Assembly (NCBI RefSeq): GCF_002846575.1
Contig: NZ_PJND01000015.1
Span: forward strand, 1-7,727
Reading direction: 5' to 3'
Length of the DNA: 7,727 nt
Source: Flavobacterium lindanitolerans
GTDB lineage: Bacteria; Bacteroidota; Bacteroidia; Flavobacteriales; Flavobacteriaceae
Shown here: piece after piece, positions 1-7,065 of the stretch
How the letters are laid out: each line of letters begins with the position of its first letter
Position numbering within the stretch: position 1 is the first letter of the stretch
Translations under genes and position numbers: made by a program
Notes under the pieces: generated by a model
Told to the model about the DNA's origin: nothing
What the model saw: the letters and a program-made list of their open reading frames with translations, nothing else
Database searches by the model: none

Positions 1-3000
1 GTAAAATCCATAGGGAATGGCGTGCCGGGATGCTCGGAAACGTAGTCGTCGATGTTAAGGTCTGCGGTGCTGCCTACCGTGGCCCCGCTGCCGTCTGTCC
101 AGGTATAGCTGCCCAATCCCTGCGTGGCCTTCAGCCACAGCGTCTGCCCCGTGCACTCCCTGGCGATGGAAACCTCGGGCCCTTCGGAAACCGTTACCGT
201 GAAGCTGCCGCTGCCGCCAAGGCTGCACGTTGCAGTGTTCCCGTCCAGCTCGTAGGTCACAAGGTAGGTGCCAGGGGTGCTCTGCGAAACGGAAATCTCT
301 CCCGTGGCCGTATTAATGGACAATCCGGCAGGCGCGCCGAAGCGGCCTCTAGGGGTAAAGCCTGCGGCAAGGTTCGGCAACAGGTTCGCTTCGTTCTGGC
401 AGACCGGCGTGTCGTAGGTGAAGCCAACCGTTGGCGTCGTGCCTGCATTGACCGTGATAGTCGCGGTATGTTCACCCCCGTCGGTACATCCAACAGTTCC
501 TATACTATACTTCACAGTATAAGTTCCTGCTGTACTAGTGCTTAAATTAATTTCTCCTGTTGTTGTATTAATTCCAAGTCCGTTTGGTGTTACCTCAAAA
601 GTTCCTCCTGTGGTAAAGCCCGGATTTTTTGTGATTATCGGATTTGCTCCTAACTTACAGAAACTTGTCCCGTTGTATTGGAAACCTACCACAGCCTGGT
701 TTCTTGGATTAATAGTTACCGTTATTGCTGCTCTTGGTCCTTCACAGCCGTTTACATCGACATGACTAACATAATATGTTGTTGATCCTAAAGTATTTGT
801 TGCCGGAGTTGGAGCTGTTGAACTCCCTGTACCTCCTGTTTCCTCTGTATACCATTTTAATGAGTAGCTTCCGGATGGTGTTGCAGTCAACGGCTGTGCT
901 ACTGCATTCAGGCAGTACTCTACCGGAGTAACAACCGTTGGCACATCGTCAAGACCATTGTAAACGAATGTTATTGTTTTCTCACAATATCTTGTTTTCC
1001 ACTTGAATGTATAATTACCTGATGCGCCAAATCCTGAAATCGCAGTTGATTTGTTATTTGGATTTTCAATAACCGTTTGTGCCGGGTTGTTTTCGTCAGC
1101 CACCCATGTTCCAACACCTTCAGCTGTTACCGTAATTGATCGCTCCTGACATTGAAGTGTACGAGGTTCCGTTTGTATATCTACATTGGCTGTAATAGAC
1201 ACCGCATCCAAAAGATTGCCTCCGGCATGGTCTTTTGCTCTGAATACAAATCGGGTAACATTCTGTCCAGCTGGCACGTTATAGGTTCCTTCATAAAAAT
1301 TCCATATAAGAGTGCCAGGATGCTGTTCAAGCAATACGAACGGTCCTGAAGGAGGTCCAGCTAACAATTCTAAAGCAATACCACTTCTTGACGCATGTGC
1401 ATAACTGTATTTAAACTGCGTGATCTCTGAACTGTCAAGATCCTGGTAGGTTCCTCTTACATTATCAAGTGTAGTAGGCCCCTCTATATCAGGTTGAAGA
1501 ACCTGAATAACCTGTCCACCATCGTATGGCATGTAGCCGTCTATTCCTGTCGCATTACCAAAGAAAAATTCGTCGTAAAGCGATGATGTCGTGTCTTCTA
1601 TGGCATTGGTTCTCCAACCCGGAACTATATTCTGCGGATAGAAGTTACCCAATCCAAAATCTGCTTCCGGTCTTTCAAAACTGCCGTTCACTATATCCAG
1701 GGCACAAAGATCCTGTGGCGTGGTTATACACACATCGAATGTACAGATATTAGGTGCCGTATCGTTCAGGGTCATCCTTACCTTATAGGTAGCTCCCGGT
1801 TCTACTTCAGCCCTATACGACATTACGATGGCATTGTTATAGTTACAGGCTAGCTGTTCTAAAGATGTTCCATTGACTTTGTATAGTGTCAGGGTAATTT
1901 TTGGTGCCACCACATCTGGTGTATAGCCTTGCTGGTACCTTCCTTTTGCAGAGAAGTTACCCAATTCCAATACGTGTACTTTTGAAGCGGCAACAAATTC
2001 AAACCAGATGTCTCCATTGTTAACTCCTGTACAGGCCATAGCTTCGGTTGAAGCAGTACTTCCGATAAAGCTTGCTTTGGTAGCCGACTGCTCGCAATCA
2101 GCACCTGTATTTACAGGGATAACGACTGCCTTAGAAGCATCATCATTTCTTACAAATTTGTGAGGGCCCGACCAGTAGCTGGTGTTATTCGTGCCACAGA
2201 CAGCCCTTACAAAGAATTCATAAGTTCCTGCTTTCAAATCTGCAAAATCAGAAGCCTGGGGCGTATAGGAATTAGTGGTTACCAGTGTTCCGGACTGTGG
2301 CAAGGTATTGTTATCCATTGGCTGTACGGCTACTTCCCATTGGGTTTCACTGCCACCTGCCGTCCAGGAAAGTACTCCCGTAGAGTTTACCGTTAAGTTG
2401 GTTGGTTGCGGACAAGTAATAGTTCCGCATGTTGCTACTCCCGTATAAATTCTTGAGTCAGATAGTCCTATGCCTCCTGTCCATACCACATTTCCTGAAG
2501 CATCCTTGACTTGTATCTGGGCTTCGGTAAACTGCCATGCATTACCGCCTACGTTTACTAACGAGAATTCTACTCCAGTACATAAGAATACCGTAAAATC
2601 TAACGGAGCAGGAATTTCGCCCCATGGCGCGGATGGGAATTCCATAGTCTGGACTATAACTCCATTCTGCACCAGATTTATTCCTCCCGGCACTCCTGAA
2701 TTGCCCGTAATTAAAGTAATCGTATATTCACAAAGGTTTTCAAAACTGCATCTCGTAGTGAATTCAAATGGCCCTACCCATTCGCTGTCTTGTGAAGCGC
2801 TACATACAGCTCTTACATAGTATTCGTATCGTATGGCAGGCGTAAGGCCTGTCACGGTGTATGGATTCGTTGTCGTATTGTGCAGGTATTGCGCATCGCC
2901 ATCTCCAACAGGAGCAGGCAGTTCTGCCGGCTGTACGTAAACGTCCCATGAAGTTTCTGTTCCGTTTGCATCCCATGAAATTTTAGCTCCGGTATCAGTA

Positions 3001-6000
3001 ATATTACTTACTACTAAATTGTTAGGAGCAGGACATACCGGTGTGTCTTCAATGACTACCTTGTCAATCACCAATAATTGTCCTCTATAATTCCAAGGAT
3101 TTGGAGCTTTTTGGGGAATATGCCATGCAATGTTAATATTGCCGGTAACTCCTGCGGGAAGGTTGATTACTTTTTCCTTCCATTCCGAATTGTTCAAAGG
3201 CGGTACGCTTTCATAACTGACATCATATAATATAGTTGTGAATTGACTAAGTTCATTTCCGTTTGTAGACAATTTTACTGTAAGATCTTCCTTGAAATCA
3301 TCACCCCAAAGTACCCTGTAGTAGTAGCGCAGGCGCTGGCCAGGCCTTACGGTTATGGTTGGTGAAATCAACCAGTCGTCGTTATTACCGTTAGAACCCG
3401 TAAATATCATTGCCGCATGCTCCCCTTCGTATGGGTTTAGTGTATTATGCAGGTTCCATGCAAAAGTATCGGCATTGCCGTTCACTACCCGCCAGCATTC
3501 TTCTGATACCGATCCAGGGTTGAATGTCTCAATAAAAGGTGTCGTAAAGACATTACATAATGTGGTAAATGTAAAAGGTCCAACCCACTCACTCTGTTCT
3601 GAAGCACTGCAATAGGCCCTTACATAATATTCGTACTGTGTGTTTGGTTGTAGCGTTGTCCCTGTAGTATAAGCCGTATTGGTGCTTGTCAGCTGACCAT
3701 TTCCAGTAGGGATTCCCGAACCTGCATTCTGTACCACGACCTGCCATTGGGTTTCCTGGTGTCCTTTGGTCCAGGACAGTACGGCCGAAGTTTGCGTAAC
3801 ATTAGATGCACTCAGATCAGATGGTGCCGGACATGCCGGAGCATCTTCAACCTTCACGTCATCAAGATTTAAAACGGATGTACCTCCCGTTGTCGAAAAA
3901 GATGGCGGTACCCTAAAGGCAATATAAACCGGTCCGTTGGCATTGATATAAATCGTTTTTTCTATAAAATCGGTATTCGTAAAATTCATTAGCGGCATGA
4001 TAACGCTGAAGCTTGCCGGATTCCTATCTGTAGTAGACATCAGTACTTCCATCCCATATCTAGGATTTGGGAACATCGGACTTAAAGCTGCCCTGTACTT
4101 AAACTTCAAGGCTTTAGTACCTACTACATTGATAGCCGGAGAAATCAACCAGTCGTCATAACTTGGTGTTCCCCAAAAAGCATTTCCTTGGATTGCCGCC
4201 CATGTATTATCCAGACGCCAATTAGCATTATCTCCATTAGCATCAACAATTTCCCAACATGATCTGTGGTTATTGATATCTGCAGTATCGAAATTCTCAT
4301 GGAAAGGCGTATCAAAAACACCACAAACCGTTGTAAAATAGAATGGTCCTACCCAGTTGCTCTGTTGTGTGGATGAGCAGTAAGCTCTTACATAATATTC
4401 GTATTGGGTAGCGTGTGTTAGCTCATCTGCCGTAAACTGAGGCGTATTTATCAGCGTTCCACTTCCTGTCGGGATACCTGTATCCTTGCGCTGCACTACA
4501 ATCTGCCATTGCGATTCGATATCACCTGCTGTCCAGGAAAGGTCTGCGGTAGATGTCGTAATATTGTTCGCTGTAAGTGCAAGCGGATCCGAACATTCTG
4601 GTTTGTCTTCTACTATAACATTATCTATATTAAATAAGAATGCCGTTTCACCAGCCTCAGGGTGTATATAAAATGCAAAGTTTACATTCCCTGTTATGGA
4701 TGTAGGTATGTTAATAATTTTTTCCAGTCCCTCATCATTTGTATCAATCAACTCTGAAGGCAATAATATTGTGGTAAAATCAGCTGCCGTAATTCCTGTA
4801 GTAGACAGTACAACTGAAAAACGTACCGAACCTCCTGAAGTACTGTATTTGAATTTAAGCCTTTTAGGAGTCGTTCCCAAATTAATGATAGGTGAAACTA
4901 TCATATCATCATTTGCGGTCTGAGCGTTCCATATTCTTATTCCTAAATTTTCATATCCTGCACCCCATTTGTTACCATCGTTATTAATGTCAATTGGAAT
5001 CCAGCATGGAACAGGATTAGATGTAATTCCATCAAATGAATCGCTATAGGGAGTATTAAATATACATTGGGTTGCAAATCGGTAAGGCAGACTCCAATTA
5101 CCCGGTACACCTCCACATACAGAACGTACATACAGGTCATAAGATTGACCGGCTGCTAATCCTGTATTGATAAGGTTTCCGACATTAGTATTGGTAGCCG
5201 TTCCTGAACCTGTTGGAGCACCTGCATCCGCAGGTTGTACTACATATTCCCATGAGCTTGCCAGATTGGCCACGTTATCCCAGGAGAACGTAACGCTATC
5301 CGTGGTAAGGTTAGTCCAAGTAAAAGTAGCCGGTGGCGCACAAGTAGAAAAGGTCAATTCAAAATTGAAACAGACGCTTGCCTCAGAATCAAATGTGGTT
5401 GAAATCACAATAATATAAGTGTGTCCGGCCTCTACATATAAATTATTAATATAAGCAGGCTCATCAGGATCTTCTGTTTGTAAACCTGCAAGGCAGTTCA
5501 CACCGACATTGCTACAGCTATCATAAACGAATACACCACTAATTCCATTTCCGAAACATCCGGAACCCGCTGAAAAAGGGAGGGTCATTTGTTTTATATT
5601 GACCAGTCCGGTTTGTGTTGGTGTATAAGAAAAAAAAGCTTTCCCTCCATTAAGGTAGTTGTCTGTAACCGATGCCGGAAGACATCCTGTTCCCTGAGTC
5701 GTATAACTCGTCGGGTTGTCTGCAAAAAGGTTAAGGTTGCTTGAATAGCTATAAGTTGCCGTGCTAAAAGGAATCACAATTGGCGAATCACATGACAATC
5801 CAACTTTCTTTGTCCTGAATGGAAAGGGCCCTGCCCATTCACTCGCCGTATCGGCATCACATACCGTTTTGATATATACGTCATAAGCAGTATCTTCATC
5901 AAGAGAGCCAACAGGATAAGAGTTCTGTACGCTGATGCCCGTAGCTCCCGGTGCTGTTCCTTGCGTTACAACCTGAATTTCAAAATTTAATGCTGTTGGA

Positions 6001-6743
6001 TGCGTCCAGGCTAGGTTGGCACCACTTGACGTGATATTGTTTGCTGAAAAATCTGCCTCATTTACTTTCTGGCAGGATTCCATAACCCTGATGTTGTCCA
6101 AAAACCACGCATCTCCGCTTGGCGACGCACCGGTTTGGGTATTGATGACCACAAATGCAATATTTACATTTAGCCCAACAGGAATGTTTGCAGGGATAGG
6201 AATTATCTTTTCTTCATAGGCCGTCTGCGAACCCACATTAAGGTCTGCTTCTGTCCAGGATTTCAATATTACGGTATATCCGGCCGGGTCTGACTGTCCT
6301 GCTGTAGACAGCCTGATTTGGTAGATGGCCCCATTATTGGCATTAGTTGCCTGTTTTGAATAAAAGCGGATTTCCCCGTTCTGAGGAATCGGAACCGTAG
6401 GCGTTGCCAGGAAATACTGTGCGGTATTTCCGGCACCAATGTTTTCTGCACTTGGATTCAGAAAGGCCGCACCGGTTCCTCTGTAACTATCAGGAGAAAT
6501 TCCCCAGTTCAAAGTTCCTACGTTGTTTCTAAAGGATGCCCATGTTGGGGGTATGCCACTTTCAAATGTTTCTAAAGCCATTTGGGCGTGGGCTCCGATG
6601 GAAATGAAAAGCAAAAACATGGGGATGACAATTCTTTTCCTGACACATTTATGTATCAGTCTGTCAAGAATTGTTGAGAATCGATAAAAGCTAATTGGCA
6701 AGAGCCGGCCTATTATCGAAGCAAATAATAATTCTTTTCTCAT
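1..6743 (-). CDS. Giant multidomain secreted surface protein (probable T9SS adhesin), C-terminus outside window
   Basis: A single open frame of 2247 visible codons with no stop runs from an ATG at 6743 off the left edge. This ATG is the first in frame after stop codons TAA and TGA lying just upstream (6747-6752). There is no Shine-Dalgarno sequence, as is usual in Bacteroidota. In order the protein shows a signal region (1-54), choice-of-anchor J (about 55-223), FN3, a PPC-like module (316-468), FN3, three choice-of-anchor J + FN3 pairs (561-1332), a small CEYTITL module, FN3, a second PPC-like module, an NGSFE/PGW module (1680-1864) and at least four Ig-like modules (1865-2188 and beyond). 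Known relatives are exported by the type IX system and act as surface adhesins or gliding filaments. Export by T9SS is inferred here, because the C-terminal sorting domain is not visible. No catalytic domain is apparent. The last ~480 bases are far more GC-rich than the rest. The gene is separated from the upstream OmpA gene by a terminator and about 600 bp, so it is probably transcribed on its own. Confidence 0.92.
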   Translation of the reverse strand, partial: MRKELLFASIIGRLLPISFYRFSTILDRLIHKCVRKRIVIPMFLLFISIGAHAQMALETFESGIPPTWASFRNNVGTLNWGISPDSYRGTGAAFLNPSAENIGAGNTAQYFLATPTVPIPQNGEIRFYSKQATNANNGAIYQIRLSTAGQSDPAGYTVILKSWTEADLNVGSQTAYEEKIIPIPANIPVGLNVNIAFVVINTQTGASPSGDAWFLDNIRVMESCQKVNEADFSANNITSSGANLAWTHPTALNFEIQVVTQGTAPGATGISVQNSYPVGSLDEDTAYDVYIKTVCDADTASEWAGPFPFRTKKVGLSCDSPIVIPFSTATYSYSSNLNLFADNPTSYTTQGTGCLPASVTDNYLNGGKAFFSYTPTQTGLVNIKQMTLPFSAGSGCFGNGISGVFVYDSCSNVGVNCLAGLQTEDPDEPAYINNLYVEAGHTYIIVISTTFDSEASVCFNFELTFSTCAPPATFTWTNLTTDSVTFSWDNVANLASSWEYVVQPADAGAPTGSGTATNTNVGNLINTGLAAGQSYDLYVRSVCGGVPGNWSLPYRFATQCIFNTPYSDSFDGITSNPVPCWIPIDINNDGNKWGAGYENLGIRIWNAQTANDDMIVSPIINLGTTPKRLKFKYSTSGGSVRFSVVLSTTGITAADFTTILLPSELIDTNDEGLEKIINIPTSITGNVNFAFYIHPEAGETAFLFNIDNVIVEDKPECSDPLALTANNITTSTADLSWTAGDIESQWQIVVQRKDTGIPTGSGTLINTPQFTADELTHATQYEYYVRAYCSSTQQSNWVGPFYFTTVCGVFDTPFHENFDTADINNHRSCWEIVDANGDNANWRLDNTWAAIQGNAFWGTPSYDDWLISPAINVVGTKALKFKYRAALSPMFPNPRYGMEVLMSTTDRNPASFSVIMPLMNFTNTDFIEKTIYINANGPVYIAFRVPPSFSTTGGTSVLNLDDVKVEDAPACPAPSDLSASNVTQTSAVLSWTKGHQETQWQVVVQNAGSGIPTGNGQLTSTNTAYTTGTTLQPNTQYEYYVRAYCSASEQSEWVGPFTFTTLCNVFTTPFIETFNPGSVSEECWRVVNGNADTFAWNLHNTLNPYEGEHAAMIFTGSNGNNDDWLISPTITVRPGQRLRYYYRVLWGDDFKEDLTVKLSTNGNELSQFTTILYDVSYESVPPLNNSEWKEKVINLPAGVTGNINIAWHIPQKAPNPWNYRGQLLVIDKVVIEDTPVCPAPNNLVVSNITDTGAKISWDANGTETSWDVYVQPAELPAPVGDGDAQYLHNTTTNPYTVTGLTPAIRYEYYVRAVCSASQDSEWVGPFEFTTRCSFENLCEYTITLITGNSGVPGGINLVQNGVIVQTMEFPSAPWGEIPAPLDFTVFLCTGVEFSLVNVGGNAWQFTEAQIQVKDASGNVVWTGGIGLSDSRIYTGVATCGTITCPQPTNLTVNSTGVLSWTAGGSETQWEVAVQPMDNNTLPQSGTLVTTNSYTPQASDFADLKAGTYEFFVRAVCGTNNTSYWSGPHKFVRNDDASKAVVIPVNTGADCEQSATKASFIGSTASTEAMACTGVNNGDIWFEFVAASKVHVLELGNFSAKGRYQQGYTPDVVAPKITLTLYKVNGTSLEQLACNYNNAIVMSYRAEVEPGATYKVRMTLNDTAPNICTFDVCITTPQDLCALDIVNGSFERPEADFGLGNFYPQNIVPGWRTNAIEDTTSSLYDEFFFGNATGIDGYMPYDGGQVIQVLQPDIEGPTTLDNVRGTYQDLDSSEITQFKYSYAHASRSGIALELLAGPPSGPFVLLEQHPGTLIWNFYEGTYNVPAGQNVTRFVFRAKDHAGGNLLDAVSITANVDIQTEPRTLQCQERSITVTAEGVGTWVADENNPAQTVIENPNNKSTAISGFGASGNYTFKWKTRYCEKTITFVYNGLDDVPTVVTPVEYCLNAVAQPLTATPSGSYSLKWYTEETGGTGSSTAPTPATNTLGSTTYYVSHVDVNGCEGPRAAITVTINPRNQAVVGFQYNGTSFCKLGANPIITKNPGFTTGGTFEVTPNGLGINTTTGEINLSTSTAGTYTVKYSIGTVGCTDGGEHTATITVNAGTTPTVGFTYDTPVCQNEANLLPNLAAGFTPRGRFGAPAGLSINTATGEISVSQSTPGTYLVTYELDGNTATCSLGGSGSFTVTVSEGPEVSIARECTGQTLWLKATQGLGSYTWTDGSGATVGSTADLNIDDYVSEHPGTPFPMDF
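180..701 (-). repeat. Tandem pair of homologous Ig-like repeats (residues 2015-2188)
   Basis: Copy A (2015-2101) and copy B (2102-2188) align along their length: VGFQYNGTSFCKLGANP with VGFTYDTPVCQNEANLLP, PGFTTGG with AGFTPRG, INTTTGEINLSTSTAGTYTV with INTATGEISVSQSTPGTYLV, then a Cys and a closing TVT/TIT strand. The DNA under them differs sharply in codon choice: A uses ACA, GGA and AAT, while B uses ACG, GGC and GCC. At least one further Ig-like module (EVSIARECTGQTLWLKA onward) continues off the left edge. Confidence 0.8.
470..500. other. Abrupt GC-composition breakpoint inside the giant gene
   Basis: By direct count, bases 1-480 are 296/480 G+C (about 62%) and bases 481-960 are 204/480 (about 42%). 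The change happens near codons 2083-2091, in the last strands of Ig-like copy A, with the reading frame intact. It may mark a recombination junction between gene segments of different origin, or an assembly join. The break itself is seen; its cause is not. Confidence 0.75.
702..1151 (-). other. Two Ig-like modules of the adhesin tail (residues 1865-2014)
   Basis: Residues 1865-1933 read CQERSITVTAEGVGTWVAD, then ISGFGASGNYTFKWKTRYC, the GTW...NP...ISGF..G.Y.F.W...C pattern seen near the C-terminal part of large Flavobacterium adhesins. Residues 1934-2014 carry YCLNAVAQPLTATPSGSYSL, KWYTEETGGTGSSTAPTP and TYYVSHVDVNGCEGPRA, the hallmark of an Ig-like domain (Ig_7 type) that often precedes T9SS type B sorting domains. 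Their presence suggests that the end of the protein is not far beyond the window, but this is inference. Confidence 0.65.
1152..1706 (-). other. NGSFE...PGW carbohydrate-binding-like module (residues 1680-1864)
   Basis: The opening ALDIVNGSFERPEADF, then IVPGWRTN, the mid DGYMPYDGGQVIQVLQ and the later strands FKYSYAHASRSGIALELL and ARDHAGGN-like KDHAGGNLLDAVSI follow the pattern of galactose-binding-like sandwiches with an NGSFE start, PGW motif and DG.Q..+L. In secreted proteins this fold often binds sugars; binding here is inferred only from the fold. It is the only module of its kind in the visible protein and sits between stalk repeats and the Ig-like tail. Confidence 0.55.
1707..2147 (-). 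other. PPC-like beta-sandwich module 2 (residues 1533-1679)
   Basis: The order NDDASKAVVIPVN, then GADCEQSATKASF, STEAMACTGVNNGDIWFEF, ITLTLYKVNG, EQLACNY and VEPGATYKVRM is that of PPC-like domains in Bacteroidota exported proteins: A....P...C..........C....D+W+.F......L.+Y.......C.......+.PG..Y.+R+. It is not closely similar to module 1 (316-468). No calcium or catalytic motif is evident. Confidence 0.55.
2148..2414 (-). other. Sixth FN3 domain (residues 1444-1532)
   Basis: It opens CPQPTNLTVNSTGVLSW, continues ETQWEVAVQPMDNN and has the F-G strand YEFFVRAVCGTNNTSYWSGP, closing at HKFVR. It shares ETQWxVxVQ with the preceding FN3 copies. Unlike copies 2-4, it is followed by a PPC-like module, not a choice-of-anchor J domain. 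Confidence 0.75.
2415..2747 (-). other. Small CEYTITL module (residues 1333-1443)
   Basis: A module of about 110 residues beginning SFENLCEYTITL, with INLVQNGVIVQTMEF, TVFLCTGVEF, then AWQFTEAQIQVKDASGNVVW and a closing TCGTITC. It resembles the short beta modules beginning C-Y-T-F-x-L that are often inserted among FN3 domains in Flavobacterium secreted proteins, though the usual FGDGWNG element is not evident. Function unknown. Confidence 0.5.
2748..5063 (-). repeat. Three tandem [choice-of-anchor J + FN3] repeat units (residues 561-1332)
   Basis: Unit 1 is 5063-4323, unit 2 is 4322-3555 and unit 3 is 3554-2748 (247, 256 and 269 residues). Each opens with TPF/TPY...F, then a Cys-Trp pair (PCWIPID, SCWEIVD, ECWRVVN). 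The hallmark follows as NDDMIVSP, YDDWLISP or NDDWLISP, and the fold ends in (I/L)D(N/D/K)V.(V/I)ED. The FN3 half starts at Cys (CPAP in two) and carries YEYYVRA(Y/V)CS followed by (N/E)WVGPF. The FN3 strand retains DNA identity: cttacataatattcgta occurs at 4387-4403 and 3619-3635, and with one mismatch at 2812-2828. The units look like internal duplications that have since diverged. Confidence 0.85.
5064..5339 (-). other. Second FN3 domain (residues 469-560)
   Basis: It starts APPATFTWTNLTTDSVTFSW, has the central strand SWEYVVQPADAG and the conserved F-G region YDLYVRSVCGGVPGNWSLP, and closes at FATQC. The SxxFSWDN start, YxxYVRxVC strand and downstream W are the FN3 pattern shared by all six copies in this protein. 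Confidence 0.75.
5340..5798 (-). other. PPC-like beta-sandwich module 1 (residues 316-468)
   Basis: The module begins LSCDSPIVIPFSTATYSYSS and ends FELTFSTC. The sequence KAFFSYTPTQTGLVNI, a Cys-rich middle with GVFVYDSC and NCLAGLQ, and the late AGHTYIIVIS resemble the pre-peptidase C-terminal (PPC)-like sandwiches common in Bacteroidota secreted proteins. The family assignment is from pattern only. It interrupts the otherwise alternating choice-of-anchor J / FN3 order. Confidence 0.5.
5797..6581 (-). other. First choice-of-anchor J domain plus FN3 domain (residues 55-315)
   Basis: The mature N-terminus MALETFESGIPPTWASF and the closing strand AWFLDNIRVME are the usual opening and end of a choice-of-anchor J (Cleaved_Adhesin, MAM-like) beta-sandwich. 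The central DDWLISP motif seen in the later copies is replaced by QYFLATPTV. Cys224 opens an FN3 domain whose core reads NITSSGANLAWTHPTALNFE and AYDVYIKTVCDADTASEWAGP. These modules are thought to mediate surface binding or act as stalk spacers; no ligand can be deduced. Confidence 0.75.
6582..6743 (-). other. Signal peptide region with long N-terminal extension (residues 1-54 of giant protein)
   Basis: Residues 33-54 form a conventional Sec signal: basic KCVRKR, a hydrophobic stretch IVIPMFLLFISIGA, then AHAQ, a common Bacteroidota cleavage context; the mature protein would start at or near Gln54/Met55. About 32 residues precede the basic part, including an amphipathic to hydrophobic run LLFASIIGRLLPISFY, making the n-region much longer than usual. 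Starting at Met42 (6620) instead would remove the basic n-region, so the ATG at 6743 is preferred. Confidence 0.75.
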
Positions 6744-6925
6744 AAGTCATTACATTTTTTTCAGTTAGTGTTTCGTCATAAAAATAAGGACTAATGTTAA
6801 CCTTTTCTTAATAATGTCTTTACTATTTACCGAAATTTGAAAGGCTAAATAATATCGTAAATATTTAAATACCAGAAACTTAAACCTTAAAATAAAACAA
6901 ACCCATTTCTATTAGATTTTATATT

Positions 6926-6953
6926 AGAGGTTTGGATATTTTCATAAACCTCT
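6926..6953 (-). repeat. Inverted repeat (hairpin) in the leader of the giant gene
   Basis: Eight-base perfect arms agaggttt (6926-6933) and aaacctct (6946-6953) surround a 12-base loop. It lies about 185-210 bp before the start codon of the giant gene and stands out as one of the few G+C-bearing structures in the AT-rich stretch. It could be an operator or an mRNA leader hairpin. No T-run follows it on the minus strand, so it is not a terminator for that strand; the plus side is T-rich, but nothing there is transcribed in that direction. Function is unknown. Confidence 0.35.
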
Positions 6954-7053
6954 CTTAATTTTAATATATTTTTTTCACTTTTAGCAATTAATACATATAA
7001 AAATATAACAACTGTTATTATTAGCTATTAAGTGTTAGGAATTATCAATATCG

Positions 7054-7065
7054 TGTTTTAAAACA
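7054..7065. repeat. 12-bp perfect palindrome in the intergenic region
   Basis: TGTTTTAAAACA reads the same on both strands and is followed at once by a partial echo, ttttaaaca (7066-7074). A palindrome of this size can be a dimeric regulator site. In such AT-rich DNA a 12-bp palindrome can also arise by chance, so confidence is low. Confidence 0.22.

Noticed and set aside
30..545. Plus-strand open frame of 171 codons over the GC-rich end of the giant gene
   Set aside because: It is antisense to the continuous minus-strand frame, its translation is Arg/Ala-rich with no recognisable fold, and the high GC of this stretch makes stop codons scarce in all frames.
2470..2820. Plus-strand open frame of 116 codons
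   Set aside because: It lies antisense to FN3 and the CEYTITL module, which are clearly coding on the minus strand with recognisable motifs. No start context or domain supports it.
2748..5063. Repeats at 750-800 bp spacing considered as a CRISPR or mobile-element array
   Set aside because: The repeats are coding, in frame and degenerate, with protein-level conservation (DDWLISP, YEYYVRA). Repeat and spacer sizes do not fit CRISPR, and no transposase or terminal inverted repeats are present.
6620..6620. Internal ATG (Met42) as the real start of the giant protein
   Set aside because: It would leave a signal peptide without its basic n-region (KCVRKR is upstream), and the longer frame starts directly after in-frame stops.
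6779..6786. TATTTTTA on the minus strand as a Bacteroidota -7 element
   Set aside because: It has one mismatch to TAnnTTTG, no TTG about 19-21 bases upstream, and lies in DNA where such strings are expected by chance.
6926..6953. Hairpin considered as a second terminator
   Set aside because: On the minus strand no T-run follows, and on the plus strand there is no gene whose transcript it could end.
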